A stretch of DNA of 64,000 nucleotides, taken from positions 1 to 64,000 of the forward strand of contig NZ_JAIAZY010000009.1 in the NCBI RefSeq assembly GCF_019459225.1. Reading direction: 5' to 3'. The translations under genes and the position numbers were made by a program. The DNA comes from Bacillus sp. IITD106. GTDB taxonomy: Bacteria > Bacillota > Bacilli > Bacillales > Bacillaceae_C. Of the stretch, positions 38,997 through 47,352 are shown piece by piece. Under the pieces are notes generated by a model. It was not told the DNA's origin. It saw only the letters and a list, made by a program, of their open reading frames with translations, and did not search any database. How positions within the stretch are numbered: position 1 is the stretch's first letter; each line of letters begins with the position of its first letter.

Positions 38997-39995
38997 ATGC
39001 TTACATATATTGGGCAAAGACTCTTACAATTAATTCCCTTGCTGATCGCCATCAGTATCATCTCCTTTGCGCTCATTCAATTACCACCAGGCGATTATTT
39101 AACTACGTATATTAATCAGTTGGAGTTATCTGGTACTGAAGTATCTGAAGGTACCGTCATTAGTTTAAAGCAGCAGTACGGATTGGATAAACCAATGTAT
39201 GTCCAATATTTTATATGGATTAAAAATATTGTGCTACACGGTGATTTTGGTCGTTCGTTTACTTGGAATGAACCTGTTGCTGATGTTATCGGGGAACGGC
39301 TCGGTTTAACTATAATTATTTCAATCATGACTCTTATATTTACATGGATTATCGCCATTCCGATAGGGATTTATTCAGCAGTTCGTCAATACTCGTTCTT
39401 GGACTATGTATTTACGTTAATAGGATTTATCGGACTTGCTTTGCCAAACTTTTTGATAGCACTTGTCGTGATTTATACAGTTTTTGTAAATACAGGAATA
39501 GCTATAACGGGTTTATTTTCACCTGAATATGCGTCGGCACCATGGAGTGTAGCCAAATTATTGGATATGCTGCAAAGGATTTGGGTTCCTATTCTGATTA
39601 TTGGAACCGCAGGAACAGCTGGGTTAATAAGGGTTATGCGTGGAATGCTGTTGGACGAATTACAAAAACAATATGTCATCACTGCCCGTGCTAAAGGATT
39701 AAAAGAAGGAAAACTATTGTTCAAATATCCTGTTAGAATGGCAATTAATCCATTGATCAGTACAATTGGTTGGACATTACCAGCAATCATATCTGGTGAG
39801 GCAATAGTTTCCATCGTACTTAATCTGCCAACAACTGGGCCAATGCTTTTGGATGCGTTAATGACCCAAGATATGTATCTAGCTGGAAGTTTTATATTCA
39901 TATTAAGTGTCCTCACCGTTATCGGAACATTAATTTCTGATATTTTGCTAGCTTGGATAGATCCTAGGATTAGGTTTGGAGGTGTACAAGATTGA
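38997..39995 (+). CDS. ABC permease, DppB/OppB type
   Basis: A 332-residue inner-membrane permease with about six membrane helices. It has the N-terminal signature LLQLIPLLIAISIISFALIQ, YGLDKPMYVQYF-WIKN-DFGRSF, and the EAA-like loop ITARAKGLKEGKLLFKYPVRMAINPL that contacts the ATPases. The frame opens at 38940, but AAAGGAGA (38982-38989) lies 7 nt before ATG 38997 and the family starts there. The stop overlaps the next start by 4 bp (TTGA). Confidence 0.9.
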   Translation: MLTYIGQRLLQLIPLLIAISIISFALIQLPPGDYLTTYINQLELSGTEVSEGTVISLKQQYGLDKPMYVQYFIWIKNIVLHGDFGRSFTWNEPVADVIGERLGLTIIISIMTLIFTWIIAIPIGIYSAVRQYSFLDYVFTLIGFIGLALPNFLIALVVIYTVFVNTGIAITGLFSPEYASAPWSVAKLLDMLQRIWVPILIIGTAGTAGLIRVMRGMLLDELQKQYVITARAKGLKEGKLLFKYPVRMAINPLISTIGWTLPAIISGEAIVSIVLNLPTTGPMLLDALMTQDMYLAGSFIFILSVLTVIGTLISDILLAWIDPRIRFGGVQD

Positions 39996-41140
39996 AGCTA
40001 GTTTTTAATAAAAAGACGGCACCAAACATAACAATAAACAATAAAAAAATAGACGAAGATTACGAAATTGCCTCGCAATGGAAGTTGATGTGGTGGAAAT
40101 TTAAAAAGCATAAACTCGCTATTATTTCTGCGCCTGTCCTGACACTACTCATTATTATCGCAGCATTTTCGGAATTTTTAAGCCCGCATTTACCGTTGGA
40201 GCGCTTTTCGGATTATAAATATGCACCACCTCAAAAACTCCATTTCATTCACCCTGAAAAAGGATTTAGTCTGAGACCTTTTGTTTATGATTTGAAGCAA
40301 GAAATGGATGAGAAAACATTCAGACGGACATTTGCAGAGGATACAACTAAAACACTTCCTATTCATTTTTTTGTAAAAGGAAAGGAATATAAATTTTGGG
40401 GATTATTTAAAACAAAAACCCACATTATTGGATTAAAAGATCCTAATGCTCCTTTTTTTATAATGGGTACCGATTCATTAGGAAGGGATTTATTTACTAG
40501 AACACTTTACGGTTCGAGAATATCCTTATCTTTTGCGTTTCTTGGTATCATCCTGACAGTTATTCTAGGAATTATTTTAGGTGGAATCTCAGGTTATTTT
40601 GGAGGGGTCACAGATACAGTAATTCAACGTTTAATCGATTTATTATTATGTATTCCGACCATCCCCCTTTGGATGGCGCTTGCAGCGGCACTACCATCTG
40701 ACTGGTCGCCCTCGAAAATATATTTAGGAATGGTTATGATATTTTCGATAATCGGTTGGACAGGTTTGGCTCGTGTAGTGCGAGGGAAAATTTTATCACT
40801 TCGCGAAGAGGATTTTACAATGGCGGCAAGACTTGCAGGAGCAAGCCATATGAGAATTATAACAAAACATTTAATTCCTTCTTTTGCAAGTTACATCATC
40901 ATAAGTGTCACGATTTCAATTCCGGCTACGATTCTAGGTGAAACATCGTTGAGTTTCCTAGGATTAGGGCTGCAACCACCAGTTGTAAGTTGGGGAGTTT
41001 TACTAGGAGAATCACAAAAATTAGAAAATCTAGCTCATCATCCATGGCTGCTTTGGCCAGCAGCATTTATTGTAGTAGCAGTTCTCGTATTTAATTTTCT
41101 TGGTGATGGCTTGCGCGATGCAGCAGATCCTTATAAATAG
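39992..41140 (+). CDS. ABC permease, DppC/OppC type with a long external loop
   Basis: A 382-residue partner permease. After TM1 (about residues 42-62) there is an extracytoplasmic insertion of about 110 residues, rich in charged and aromatic residues, before GTDSLGRDLFTRTLYGSRISL, where normal DppC resumes. The EAA loop is ARLAGASHMRIITKHLIPSFA and the C-terminus GDGLRDAADPYK is typical. The usual length is near 300, so the loop is an addition found in oligosaccharide-type members with large binding proteins. Starts with TTG overlapping the previous stop, with GGAGG 10 nt upstream. Confidence 0.9.
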   Translation: MKLVFNKKTAPNITINNKKIDEDYEIASQWKLMWWKFKKHKLAIISAPVLTLLIIIAAFSEFLSPHLPLERFSDYKYAPPQKLHFIHPEKGFSLRPFVYDLKQEMDEKTFRRTFAEDTTKTLPIHFFVKGKEYKFWGLFKTKTHIIGLKDPNAPFFIMGTDSLGRDLFTRTLYGSRISLSFAFLGIILTVILGIILGGISGYFGGVTDTVIQRLIDLLLCIPTIPLWMALAAALPSDWSPSKIYLGMVMIFSIIGWTGLARVVRGKILSLREEDFTMAARLAGASHMRIITKHLIPSFASYIIISVTISIPATILGETSLSFLGLGLQPPVVSWGVLLGESQKLENLAHHPWLLWPAAFIVVAVLVFNFLGDGLRDAADPYK

Positions 41141-41155
41141 AGGAGGATGGCGAAA

Positions 41156-42199
41156 GTGGAGACAATTGAAGCGAAGGAGCAAAATATTTCTACCAATATA
41201 GAAGATAGCGATGAAATCATTCTAGAAACGAATAATTTAAAGGTTCATTTTAAGCTTGATGAAGGACTTTTAGAAGCCGTAAATGGTGTAGATATTAGAA
41301 TTAAGAAAAAGAAAACATTGGGAATTGTTGGAGAAAGTGGAAGTGGAAAGAGCGTTACGGCAAAGGCAATTATGCAAATAGTCGAATCACCTGGTCAAGT
41401 GGAAGGGGAAATATTGTTTCGTCGTAGAGACAACACCATAGTTGATATTGGGAAGCTTCCTTCTAAAGGAGATGAAGTAAGAGAAATCAGAGGTGGAGAA
41501 ATATCAATGATTTTTCAGGAGCCGATGAAAGCCTTTTCTCCGATACATACAATAGGAAATCAACTTATTGAAGGAATTATGCTTCATGTGACACAAGATG
41601 AAAAGGAAGCTAGAAAAATAGCAATCGATACTCTGAGAAATGTAGGAATGTCTAATCCTGAGCAAAGAATCGATCAATACCCTCATGAACTGTCGGGAGG
41701 GATGAGACAAAGGGCAATGATTGCAATGGCTCTGTGTTGTAATCCCTCAATTCTTATTGCAGATGAACCGACTACTGCATTAGATGTGACAGTTCAAGCG
41801 CAAGTCTTAGATTTAATTAATAATCTAAAAGAAAAATCGGGATCTGCCGTCATATTTATTACACATGATTTGGGCGTCATTGCAGAAATGTCTGACGATG
41901 TTGCTGTGATGTACTTAGGTAAAGTCGTAGAATATACGGATGTTGATACTTTATTCTTTGGCGCTGTTCATCCATATACCCAAGGATTATTACGGTCAAT
42001 CCCTACCATCTCTTTAAAAAATCAAAGACTTGAGTCTATTGAGGGAACAGTGCCTATTCCTATGAATCTTCCAAAAGGCTGCGGATTTTACACTAGATGC
42101 AAATTTGCAAAAGATGGAGTTTGTAATGTTGATGACATCCCGCTCGTAAAGGTAAAAGAGAATCATTTTGTTAGATGTGTATTGGCAAAAAAAGAATAA
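41156..42199 (+). CDS. ABC importer ATPase, DppD/OppD type
   Basis: First ATPase of the importer: Walker A GESGSGKSVT, Q-loop MIFQEPMKAFSP, signature LSGGMRQRAMIAMAL, Walker B ILIADEPTTALD and H-loop FITHDLG. The OppD/F C-terminal domain has a cysteine cluster (CGFYTRCKFAKDGVC) as in DppD, where an iron-sulfur cluster or zinc is suspected. An ATG at 41147 directly abuts AGGAGG (41141-41146) and is too close; GTG 41156 is 9 nt behind it and preferred. Starts 15 bp after the permease. Confidence 0.9.
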   Translation: METIEAKEQNISTNIEDSDEIILETNNLKVHFKLDEGLLEAVNGVDIRIKKKKTLGIVGESGSGKSVTAKAIMQIVESPGQVEGEILFRRRDNTIVDIGKLPSKGDEVREIRGGEISMIFQEPMKAFSPIHTIGNQLIEGIMLHVTQDEKEARKIAIDTLRNVGMSNPEQRIDQYPHELSGGMRQRAMIAMALCCNPSILIADEPTTALDVTVQAQVLDLINNLKEKSGSAVIFITHDLGVIAEMSDDVAVMYLGKVVEYTDVDTLFFGAVHPYTQGLLRSIPTISLKNQRLESIEGTVPIPMNLPKGCGFYTRCKFAKDGVCNVDDIPLVKVKENHFVRCVLAKKE

Positions 42200-42218
42200 C
42201 AAGGGGGCATCTATCGTA

Positions 42219-43232
42219 ATGGATGATAATATTCTTGAAGTACTTTCTATGAAAAAATATTTTCCTATTAAAAAAGGATTTTTTAAAAGAACGGTGGGTC
42301 AAATTAAAGCAGTAGATGATGTTTCGTTTTATGTGAAAGAAGGAGAAACATTTGGCCTAGTAGGAGAATCCGGATGCGGAAAATCTACTTTAGGAAAAAG
42401 CTTATTACGAGCAATTGAACCAACGGAAGGATCAGTGAAATTTAAAAACCGGCATAATGAAAAGATAGATGTAATGGACTTAGACTATAAGCAGTTACGA
42501 GATATTAGAAGGGATATGCAGCTAATATTTCAAGATCCTTATTCTTCATTGAATCCTCGGATGACGGTTTTAAATATTATCGGCGAGCCACTTATTTGTA
42601 ATAAGTTAGCAAAAGGTGAGGAATTAAGGGAAAAAGTTAAGCATTTAATGGAAATTGTCGGATTGAATAGTAGGCATTTAGAAAGATATCCACATGCCTT
42701 TAGTGGAGGACAAAGGCAGAGAATTGGAATCGCCCGTGCCTTAGCAACAAACCCGAAATTCCTTGTTTGTGATGAAGCTGTTTCCGCTTTGGACGTATCG
42801 ATACAAGCCCAGATTATTAACTTATTAGAAGACTTACAAAAAACATTGAATTTAAGTTATTTGTTTATTTCGCATGATCTTGGAGTAATTCAGCATATCT
42901 CAGACCGTGTCGGTGTCATGTATGTCGGAAAAATGGTCGAAACAGCTACTACGGAAGAATTATTTACTAATCCGAAACACCCATATACAGAGGCGTTATT
43001 ATCAGCAAAGCCGATTCCAAATCCGAGATTGAAGAAGGAAAGAATTATCTTAAAAGGCGAGGTGGCAAATCCAGCCAATCCACCATCAGGATGCTATTTC
43101 CATCCAAGATGTCCATATGCTAAAGAAATTTGTAAAGTTCAAAAGCCATCGTTCAATGAGGTCAGTCCTGGCCATCAAGTAGCATGCCATTTCGCAGGTG
43201 AATTAGATTTAAAAGGATCTGTCGCAATATGA
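42219..43232 (+). CDS. ABC importer ATPase, DppF/OppF type
   Basis: Second ATPase: Walker [12 protein letters not shown]-loop [14 protein letters not shown], signature [15 protein letters not shown], Walker [14 protein letters not shown]-loop FISHDLG, and the OppF tail [18 protein letters not shown]. Length 337 from ATG 42219, which follows AAGGGGG; the frame opens at 42168 inside the first ATPase gene. Its stop overlaps the start of the next small gene (ATGA), which ties that gene to the importer. Confidence 0.9.
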   Translation: MDDNILEVLSMKKYFPIKKGFFKRTVGQIKAVDDVSFYVKEGETFGLVGESGCGKSTLGKSLLRAIEPTEGSVKFKNRHNEKIDVMDLDYKQLRDIRRDMQLIFQDPYSSLNPRMTVLNIIGEPLICNKLAKGEELREKVKHLMEIVGLNSRHLERYPHAFSGGQRQRIGIARALATNPKFLVCDEAVSALDVSIQAQIINLLEDLQKTLNLSYLFISHDLGVIQHISDRVGVMYVGKMVETATTEELFTNPKHPYTEALLSAKPIPNPRLKKERIILKGEVANPANPPSGCYFHPRCPYAKEICKVQKPSFNEVSPGHQVACHFAGELDLKGSVAI

Positions 43233-43615
43233 ATACGATTCTCTTACTTATTTTTGTGTTCATATTAGCCTTATTTTTCATAATGGGTGCTTCAGTATGG
43301 GTTATGAATATGTTTACGAGAAAATATATAGGTGAAAAGCATATGGTTCTAGAGGAACTGACCATGGGAAAGGTTCCTGAACTTTGGTCAAGAAAGTATG
43401 AATCAAAACGATTGAAGTTTGAGAATGAAGGAAAACGTGATAAAGCCAAAAAAGTACAAAGGGAAGCTGTTTGCGATTATATGAATAAGCTTAATAAAAT
43501 TGTTTCTTATATACAAAAAACGAGTTTGGTGGATAGTGAAGAAACACGTAATTCTATTCTCTCCGATTTAGAAGAAACGCGGCATCGCTGGAGGGAGAAT
43601 AAAATTCATGAATGA
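43229..43615 (+). CDS. unknown small protein with one N-terminal membrane helix
   Basis: A 128-residue protein: a single membrane helix (about residues 3-28, LLLIFVFILALFFIMGASVW) and a charged cytoplasmic region with helical heptads and many Lys/Glu (RLKFENEGKRDKAKKVQREAV, LEETRHRWREN). I do not recognise the family. The start ATG 43229 overlaps the stop of the second ABC ATPase in ATGA, so it is translationally coupled to the importer. Its end overlaps the next gene by 8 bp. No lipobox or cysteine pair. Confidence 0.7.
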   Translation: MNTILLLIFVFILALFFIMGASVWVMNMFTRKYIGEKHMVLEELTMGKVPELWSRKYESKRLKFENEGKRDKAKKVQREAVCDYMNKLNKIVSYIQKTSLVDSEETRNSILSDLEETRHRWRENKIHE

Positions 43616-44069
43616 AAAGAAGCATGGAAAAGCAATATTTTCAAGCTTTCTCGTATTATTGATGTCCACTGTTTCTTCAGGAGTTGGATTGATTCTTTGG
43701 TTTGTTTTAAAAGACACTTTCATGACAATTTTACTCTTCTATTCTCTTGATAAATGGAAGGTACCTGCAGCTGATCAATTCAGTTTTTTAATAATCGGGA
43801 TTCTTTGGCTCATGTTTGTTTTTATCGCGTTTCATTTCTATAACAAAGGTAAACAAAACGGTCGCTTTCTTCACACTTTTTTGCTCATTACGGGTTGTCA
43901 ATCACTCATCCTATTTATTTGTGAAAGCATCATGATTCTTTTGGACAAAGGGAAAGTTGTCAATATTTTTCTGTTAGCCTGTGAGTTTTTAATTGCTTGT
44001 ATTTTGATTTCCTGCTCATTTTTTATAAAGGCAAAAAGCAAAGACAATAAGGCCACTGCCAAATTTTAA
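43608..44069 (+). CDS. unknown four-helix membrane protein
   Basis: A 153-residue integral membrane protein with four predicted helices (about residues 8-33, 55-77, 87-109 and 117-140) and a Lys-rich tail. Polar residues are sparse and no transporter motif is visible. Unrecognised. It overlaps the preceding coupled gene by 8 bp and is followed by the TIM-barrel gene after 22 bp, so it belongs to the operon. With the single-helix protein it may form an accessory membrane complex of the importer, an inference from coupling only. Confidence 0.7.
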   Translation: MNEKKHGKAIFSSFLVLLMSTVSSGVGLILWFVLKDTFMTILLFYSLDKWKVPAADQFSFLIIGILWLMFVFIAFHFYNKGKQNGRFLHTFLLITGCQSLILFICESIMILLDKGKVVNIFLLACEFLIACILISCSFFIKAKSKDNKATAKF

Positions 44070-44091
44070 CGAAGGAAGTAGGTATTCAATT

Positions 44092-44928
44092 ATGGACGTC
44101 GGTGTTGTTTCAAGAAGTTTTCCACAGCTTAACAATCAAGAAACAGCGGAACTTTTATCAAAAAATGGATTCAAATGGACGGAGCTTTGCTTCTCCCAAA
44201 CAGATTCGAATTATTGGGTGTATAACGGCCGCTCAGATATGGAAAATTTAACGAATGAAGAGAGCATTAAAATCGTAAATACATACCGAAATGAAGGAGT
44301 CGAAGTTACTGCAATCGGAGTATTTACGAATCTATTAGAAACAGAAAAAAAGGATGTAGATGAAAATCTTGCATATTTTGAAAGATTAATTGAAATTGCC
44401 GGTATAAACGACGTTCCATACGTATCAACGGAATGCGGTTTCATCCCTGGAAAAAGGGGTGTGAATGCAGATACGTATGAAGCAGATTTTCAAAGAATTG
44501 TAGAAAATGTAAAACATCTATCCAAAATTGCTGAAAAGAATAATGTGTCGATTGCGATTGAACCATGTGTATTAGATATTATCCCCAGTGCCAAGAGAAT
44601 GGTTGATTTTATCAATCAGGTAGGTTCCGATCGGATAAAAGTATTGTTGGATCCAGCCAATTTAATTGCTAATAATTCTGAAGAAGATATGTTTGCTTAT
44701 TTATCAGCTCATATTGCCTATTTTCATGGGAAGGATCGAAAAGTTAATGATACGTATGGTAGAGCAATAGGTGACGGGGATATCAATTGGCCTTTGTTTT
44801 TACATCTGTATCATAAATATACCGAAAATGTTCCTTTCATAATGGAATATGTAAATATCGATAACTTTTGTGATATTCGTGACAGAGTTATTCATTTTGA
44901 CGAAATCGCGTCGTTCCAATTTAAATAA
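44092..44928 (+). CDS. sugar phosphate isomerase/epimerase (xylose-isomerase-like TIM barrel)
   Basis: A 278-residue AP-endonuclease-2/xylose-isomerase-fold protein: VSRSFPQLNNQETAELLSKNGFKWTEL at the first strand, PYVSTECGFIPGKRG, SIAIEPCVLDIIPS (metal-binding Glu), VLLDPANLIANN (Asp/Asn) and FHGKDRKVNDTYGRAIGDGDINW (His, Asp). These are the usual metal ligands of the family. It probably isomerises or epimerises a keto-sugar or inositol-like intermediate; the substrate is not set. AAGGAAG precedes ATG 44092. Last gene of the importer operon, followed by a bidirectional terminator. Confidence 0.85.
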   Translation: MDVGVVSRSFPQLNNQETAELLSKNGFKWTELCFSQTDSNYWVYNGRSDMENLTNEESIKIVNTYRNEGVEVTAIGVFTNLLETEKKDVDENLAYFERLIEIAGINDVPYVSTECGFIPGKRGVNADTYEADFQRIVENVKHLSKIAEKNNVSIAIEPCVLDIIPSAKRMVDFINQVGSDRIKVLLDPANLIANNSEEDMFAYLSAHIAYFHGKDRKVNDTYGRAIGDGDINWPLFLHLYHKYTENVPFIMEYVNIDNFCDIRDRVIHFDEIASFQFK

Positions 44929-44956
44929 AAGGGACGTCGAATAGACATCCCTTTAC
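44926..44956. terminator. bidirectional terminator between convergent genes
   Basis: AAAGGGACGTC pairs with GACATCCCTTT (one G-T pair) around 44929-44953, flanked by A and T. It separates the importer operon from the convergent PhyH gene. Confidence 0.75.
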
Positions 44957-44960
44957 ATCA

Positions 44961-45791
44961 TTACAATTGAACAGCGGGCGTTTTTCGATACACTACCGGA
45001 AAATCATCTCCAGCTAAAACTTCACCAGGTTTGACGGTAACAAAAGGTTCCATAGGATGTGACCCGGTTGGCTCATATCGGACATGTCCCGGCATATAAT
45101 GGACGGCAATAGCTCTTCGCTTTCTTTGTGATGTATTTGGTCCGCTTCCATGCCATGTTAGACAATGATGATATCCTACTTGACCTTTTTTAATTTCAAA
45201 GGGAACAGGTTCGATATTAACACCTTCTGGTAATAATTCAGGTTTTGTGTGGTGTGGTTTATAGTCAGCAGTATTTTGTAAGTACTGCTGATGATCACCC
45301 CATTTATGACTGCCGGGAACCATCCACATACAGCCATTTTCAATTGTTGCATCATCAAGTGCTACCCATGCACTAACAAGATCTGCGGGTTGAATAATTG
45401 GCCAAGCTGGATGATCTTGATGCCAGTCGCCAGGGCCGCCAACCACTGGTGGTTTGTACTGTACTTGGTCGTGCCAGATTCGTAGGATATCAGTGTTACA
45501 AAGCTGAGCAACCTCTTCACATAGTGTTTCGTTGGCTGCATGGGTCAAATATGCTTCACTCGCCATCCACATATTAACAATTTGGACAACTGTATCTTTT
45601 TTTGCCATTTTCATTGCAAACTCTGAGTTATCTTTCATATCTCGATTTAACACTGGTTTTTTAACTGTTTTACCTGCCATGACTAAATCTAATTGCTCGC
45701 GCAAAAATTCAACTTCTTCATCATTTAAGATGACATCACCTTTGACAAAACCATTTTCTTCAAATTCTTTTAATTGTTGAGGGGTTAACAA
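44961..45791 (-). CDS. PhyH-family Fe(II)/2-oxoglutarate dioxygenase
   Basis: A phytanoyl-CoA-hydroxylase-like oxygenase of 276-279 residues. The iron-binding facial triad is visible as HQDHPAW (His and Asp) and HHCLTWHGSGPN (distal His); the Arg/Ser for 2-oxoglutarate lies in SQRKRRAIAVHY. Bacterial relatives hydroxylate or dehalogenate small molecules such as ectoine or phosphonates. Its substrate is presumably a compound handled by the cluster. The frame opens at ATG 45800, but AAAGG touches it; TTG 45791, 9 nt further, fits better. Divergent from the AraC gene, which lies 152 bp away. Confidence 0.85.
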   Translation of the reverse strand: MLTPQQLKEFEENGFVKGDVILNDEEVEFLREQLDLVMAGKTVKKPVLNRDMKDNSEFAMKMAKKDTVVQIVNMWMASEAYLTHAANETLCEEVAQLCNTDILRIWHDQVQYKPPVVGGPGDWHQDHPAWPIIQPADLVSAWVALDDATIENGCMWMVPGSHKWGDHQQYLQNTADYKPHHTKPELLPEGVNIEPVPFEIKKGQVGYHHCLTWHGSGPNTSQRKRRAIAVHYMPGHVRYEPTGSHPMEPFVTVKPGEVLAGDDFPVVYRKTPAVQL

Positions 45792-45942
45792 CTTTCTCAT
45801 CCTTTCAAACTAAGATTGGGATTTCGTTAAATAAATAATACCAACCGAAAAATACGGTGTCGTTAGAATATTCATTAAAATCTTTGTACTTTTCACAGAT
45901 GTTTATAACAAAAGTTAAGAACTGATTACTTAGGAGCATTTA

Positions 45943-46827
45943 ATGGAAACAAATGAAGTAGTGAATGTCGGGTTACTTTCAATCCTTAAACCAACTGTTA
46001 ATTTTGCTAATAAAATGACAGCAAAAGCTGGGCAAGTTTGGGGTCCACGTACAATTGCAGATTGTCAATTAATATTCGTAGAGTCTGGCAAAGCAACCTT
46101 AACATTTGGGGATAGTATTTTTCCGATTGGGGCAGGGGAATGTGTCTTTTATGGAGCGAATACACCCCATAAGTTAATTTCGTCCACTCATAACCCATTT
46201 ACATTTATGAGTATTCATTTTGATTGGAATAGAGAATATCCTGATCCAATTTATCCACTACATGGAATCAAAGAATGTCAACTATCTAAGAGTGTAACAA
46301 CTTACAAAATTAGAATTGATGAACAACGGGAAATCAACTTTCCACATTTTTTCATCATCCCAAATATAGAAAGTTTGTTTTCCAATATCGTAAGAGAATA
46401 TCGATACGAAGAACCTGGCCACGCCTTTATTTTAAGAGGATTAATTGTTCAATTAATTACTTTAATTATTAGAAATGAAATAAACGGTGATTTATCTTTA
46501 GGAGAAAAAAGAAAGATTGCCCCTTCATTAGAAATGATTCGGAAACAACCTGAGAAAAATTGGACCATTTATGAATTAGCAGATATTTGTGGATACCACC
46601 CAACGTATTTTACTTCCATCTTTAAAGATTCAATGGGGTGCACACCTAAGCAATTTTTAATAAATGAAAGAATTAGGAAGGCAAAACATTTACTCTTAGA
46701 AACAAAAACAGTGGAAGAGGTTTCCTTAAAACTCGGATATACGAGTATCCATTATTTTTGCAGAAATTTCAAATCCATTACAGGTTTGACACCAACTGAA
46801 TATAAGCTACAAAGTTTAGAGCTTTAG
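45943..46827 (+). CDS. AraC-family regulator
   Basis: A 294-residue AraC regulator. The N-terminal cupin-like sensor domain (ESGKATLTFGDSIFPIGAGECVFYGANTPHKL, about residues 45-85) is followed by two helix-turn-helices at the C-terminus (WTIYELADICGYHPTYFTSIFKDSMGCTPKQFL and VEEVSLKLGYTSIHYFCRNFKSITGLTP, about residues 205-285). TTAGGAG precedes ATG 45943. It lies divergent from the PhyH gene and upstream of the ASRT-dehydrogenase operon, so it may control either or both. Confidence 0.88.
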   Translation: METNEVVNVGLLSILKPTVNFANKMTAKAGQVWGPRTIADCQLIFVESGKATLTFGDSIFPIGAGECVFYGANTPHKLISSTHNPFTFMSIHFDWNREYPDPIYPLHGIKECQLSKSVTTYKIRIDEQREINFPHFFIIPNIESLFSNIVREYRYEEPGHAFILRGLIVQLITLIIRNEINGDLSLGEKRKIAPSLEMIRKQPEKNWTIYELADICGYHPTYFTSIFKDSMGCTPKQFLINERIRKAKHLLLETKTVEEVSLKLGYTSIHYFCRNFKSITGLTPTEYKLQSLEL

Positions 46828-46923
46828 AACTATAACTTTAAATCAAAATGGCCGGATTAACCATAAAAAATGGCAGAATGAACAATGATGATTTAATTCA
46901 GTTCAGATAAAATGGTTTCATAT

Positions 46924-46937
46924 AGAAAGCGTTTACA
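46924..46937. promoter_or_regulatory. cre site upstream of the ASRT-dehydrogenase operon
   Basis: AGAAAGCGTTTACA matches the CcpA consensus (TGWAARCGYTWNCA-type) at all positions but the first. It lies 24 bp before the start codon of the ASRT-family gene. Catabolite repression by CcpA is the inferred role, which supports a carbon-source function for the cluster. Confidence 0.65.
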
Positions 46938-46960
46938 ATTATTGTCGAACGGAGGAGAAA

Positions 46961-47329
46961 ATGTTGATTGGTAAGCAAACTTGGATTGTCCCTGATGGCT
47001 TTTTACAGCCAAAAAGTACAGGGGAGCAAATCAGCCACGAAGCCGTTTGTGTATTGAACTTGACGAAAGGTCAAGCTGAGATTCATCTTACTCTATATTT
47101 TGAAGACCGTGAACCGATGGATCAATTTTATTCTGAATGTGGATCTAACAGAACCCATCATATTCGCTTGGACAAAATTAGAGATCGTGAAGGAAATGAG
47201 ATTCCGAGAGGGATTCCCTATGCAATAAAAGTAGACAGTAATGTGCCAATCATCGTGCAGCACAGTAGATTAGACACTTCTCAAGAGGCACTGGCTTTAT
47301 TTACAACAATGGGTTATCCCGCAAATTAA
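46961..47329 (+). CDS. ASRT-family protein (sensory rhodopsin transducer-like)
   Basis: A 122-residue protein of the family of Anabaena sensory rhodopsin transducer (PF07100): GKQTWIVPDGFLQPKSTG, SHEAVCVLNLTKGQAEIHLTLYFEDREPM, THHIRLDKI and SNVPIIVQHSRLDTSQEALALFTTMGYP are all family signatures. Most family members have no rhodopsin and sit next to sugar-metabolism genes; a carbohydrate-binding beta-sandwich role has been proposed. Here too there is no rhodopsin gene, and it is first in an operon with a dehydrogenase and an isomerase. GGAGG precedes ATG 46961; cre upstream. Confidence 0.85.
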   Translation: MLIGKQTWIVPDGFLQPKSTGEQISHEAVCVLNLTKGQAEIHLTLYFEDREPMDQFYSECGSNRTHHIRLDKIRDREGNEIPRGIPYAIKVDSNVPIIVQHSRLDTSQEALALFTTMGYPAN

Positions 47330-47352
47330 TATAATTATAGGAGGATGAGCAA

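Noticed and set aside
36920-43232. Dipeptide/oligopeptide importer (dpp/opp)
   Set aside because: Machinery is of that type, but the very large binding protein and the sugar-enzyme neighbours favour a carbohydrate ligand, so no dpp or opp symbols are given.
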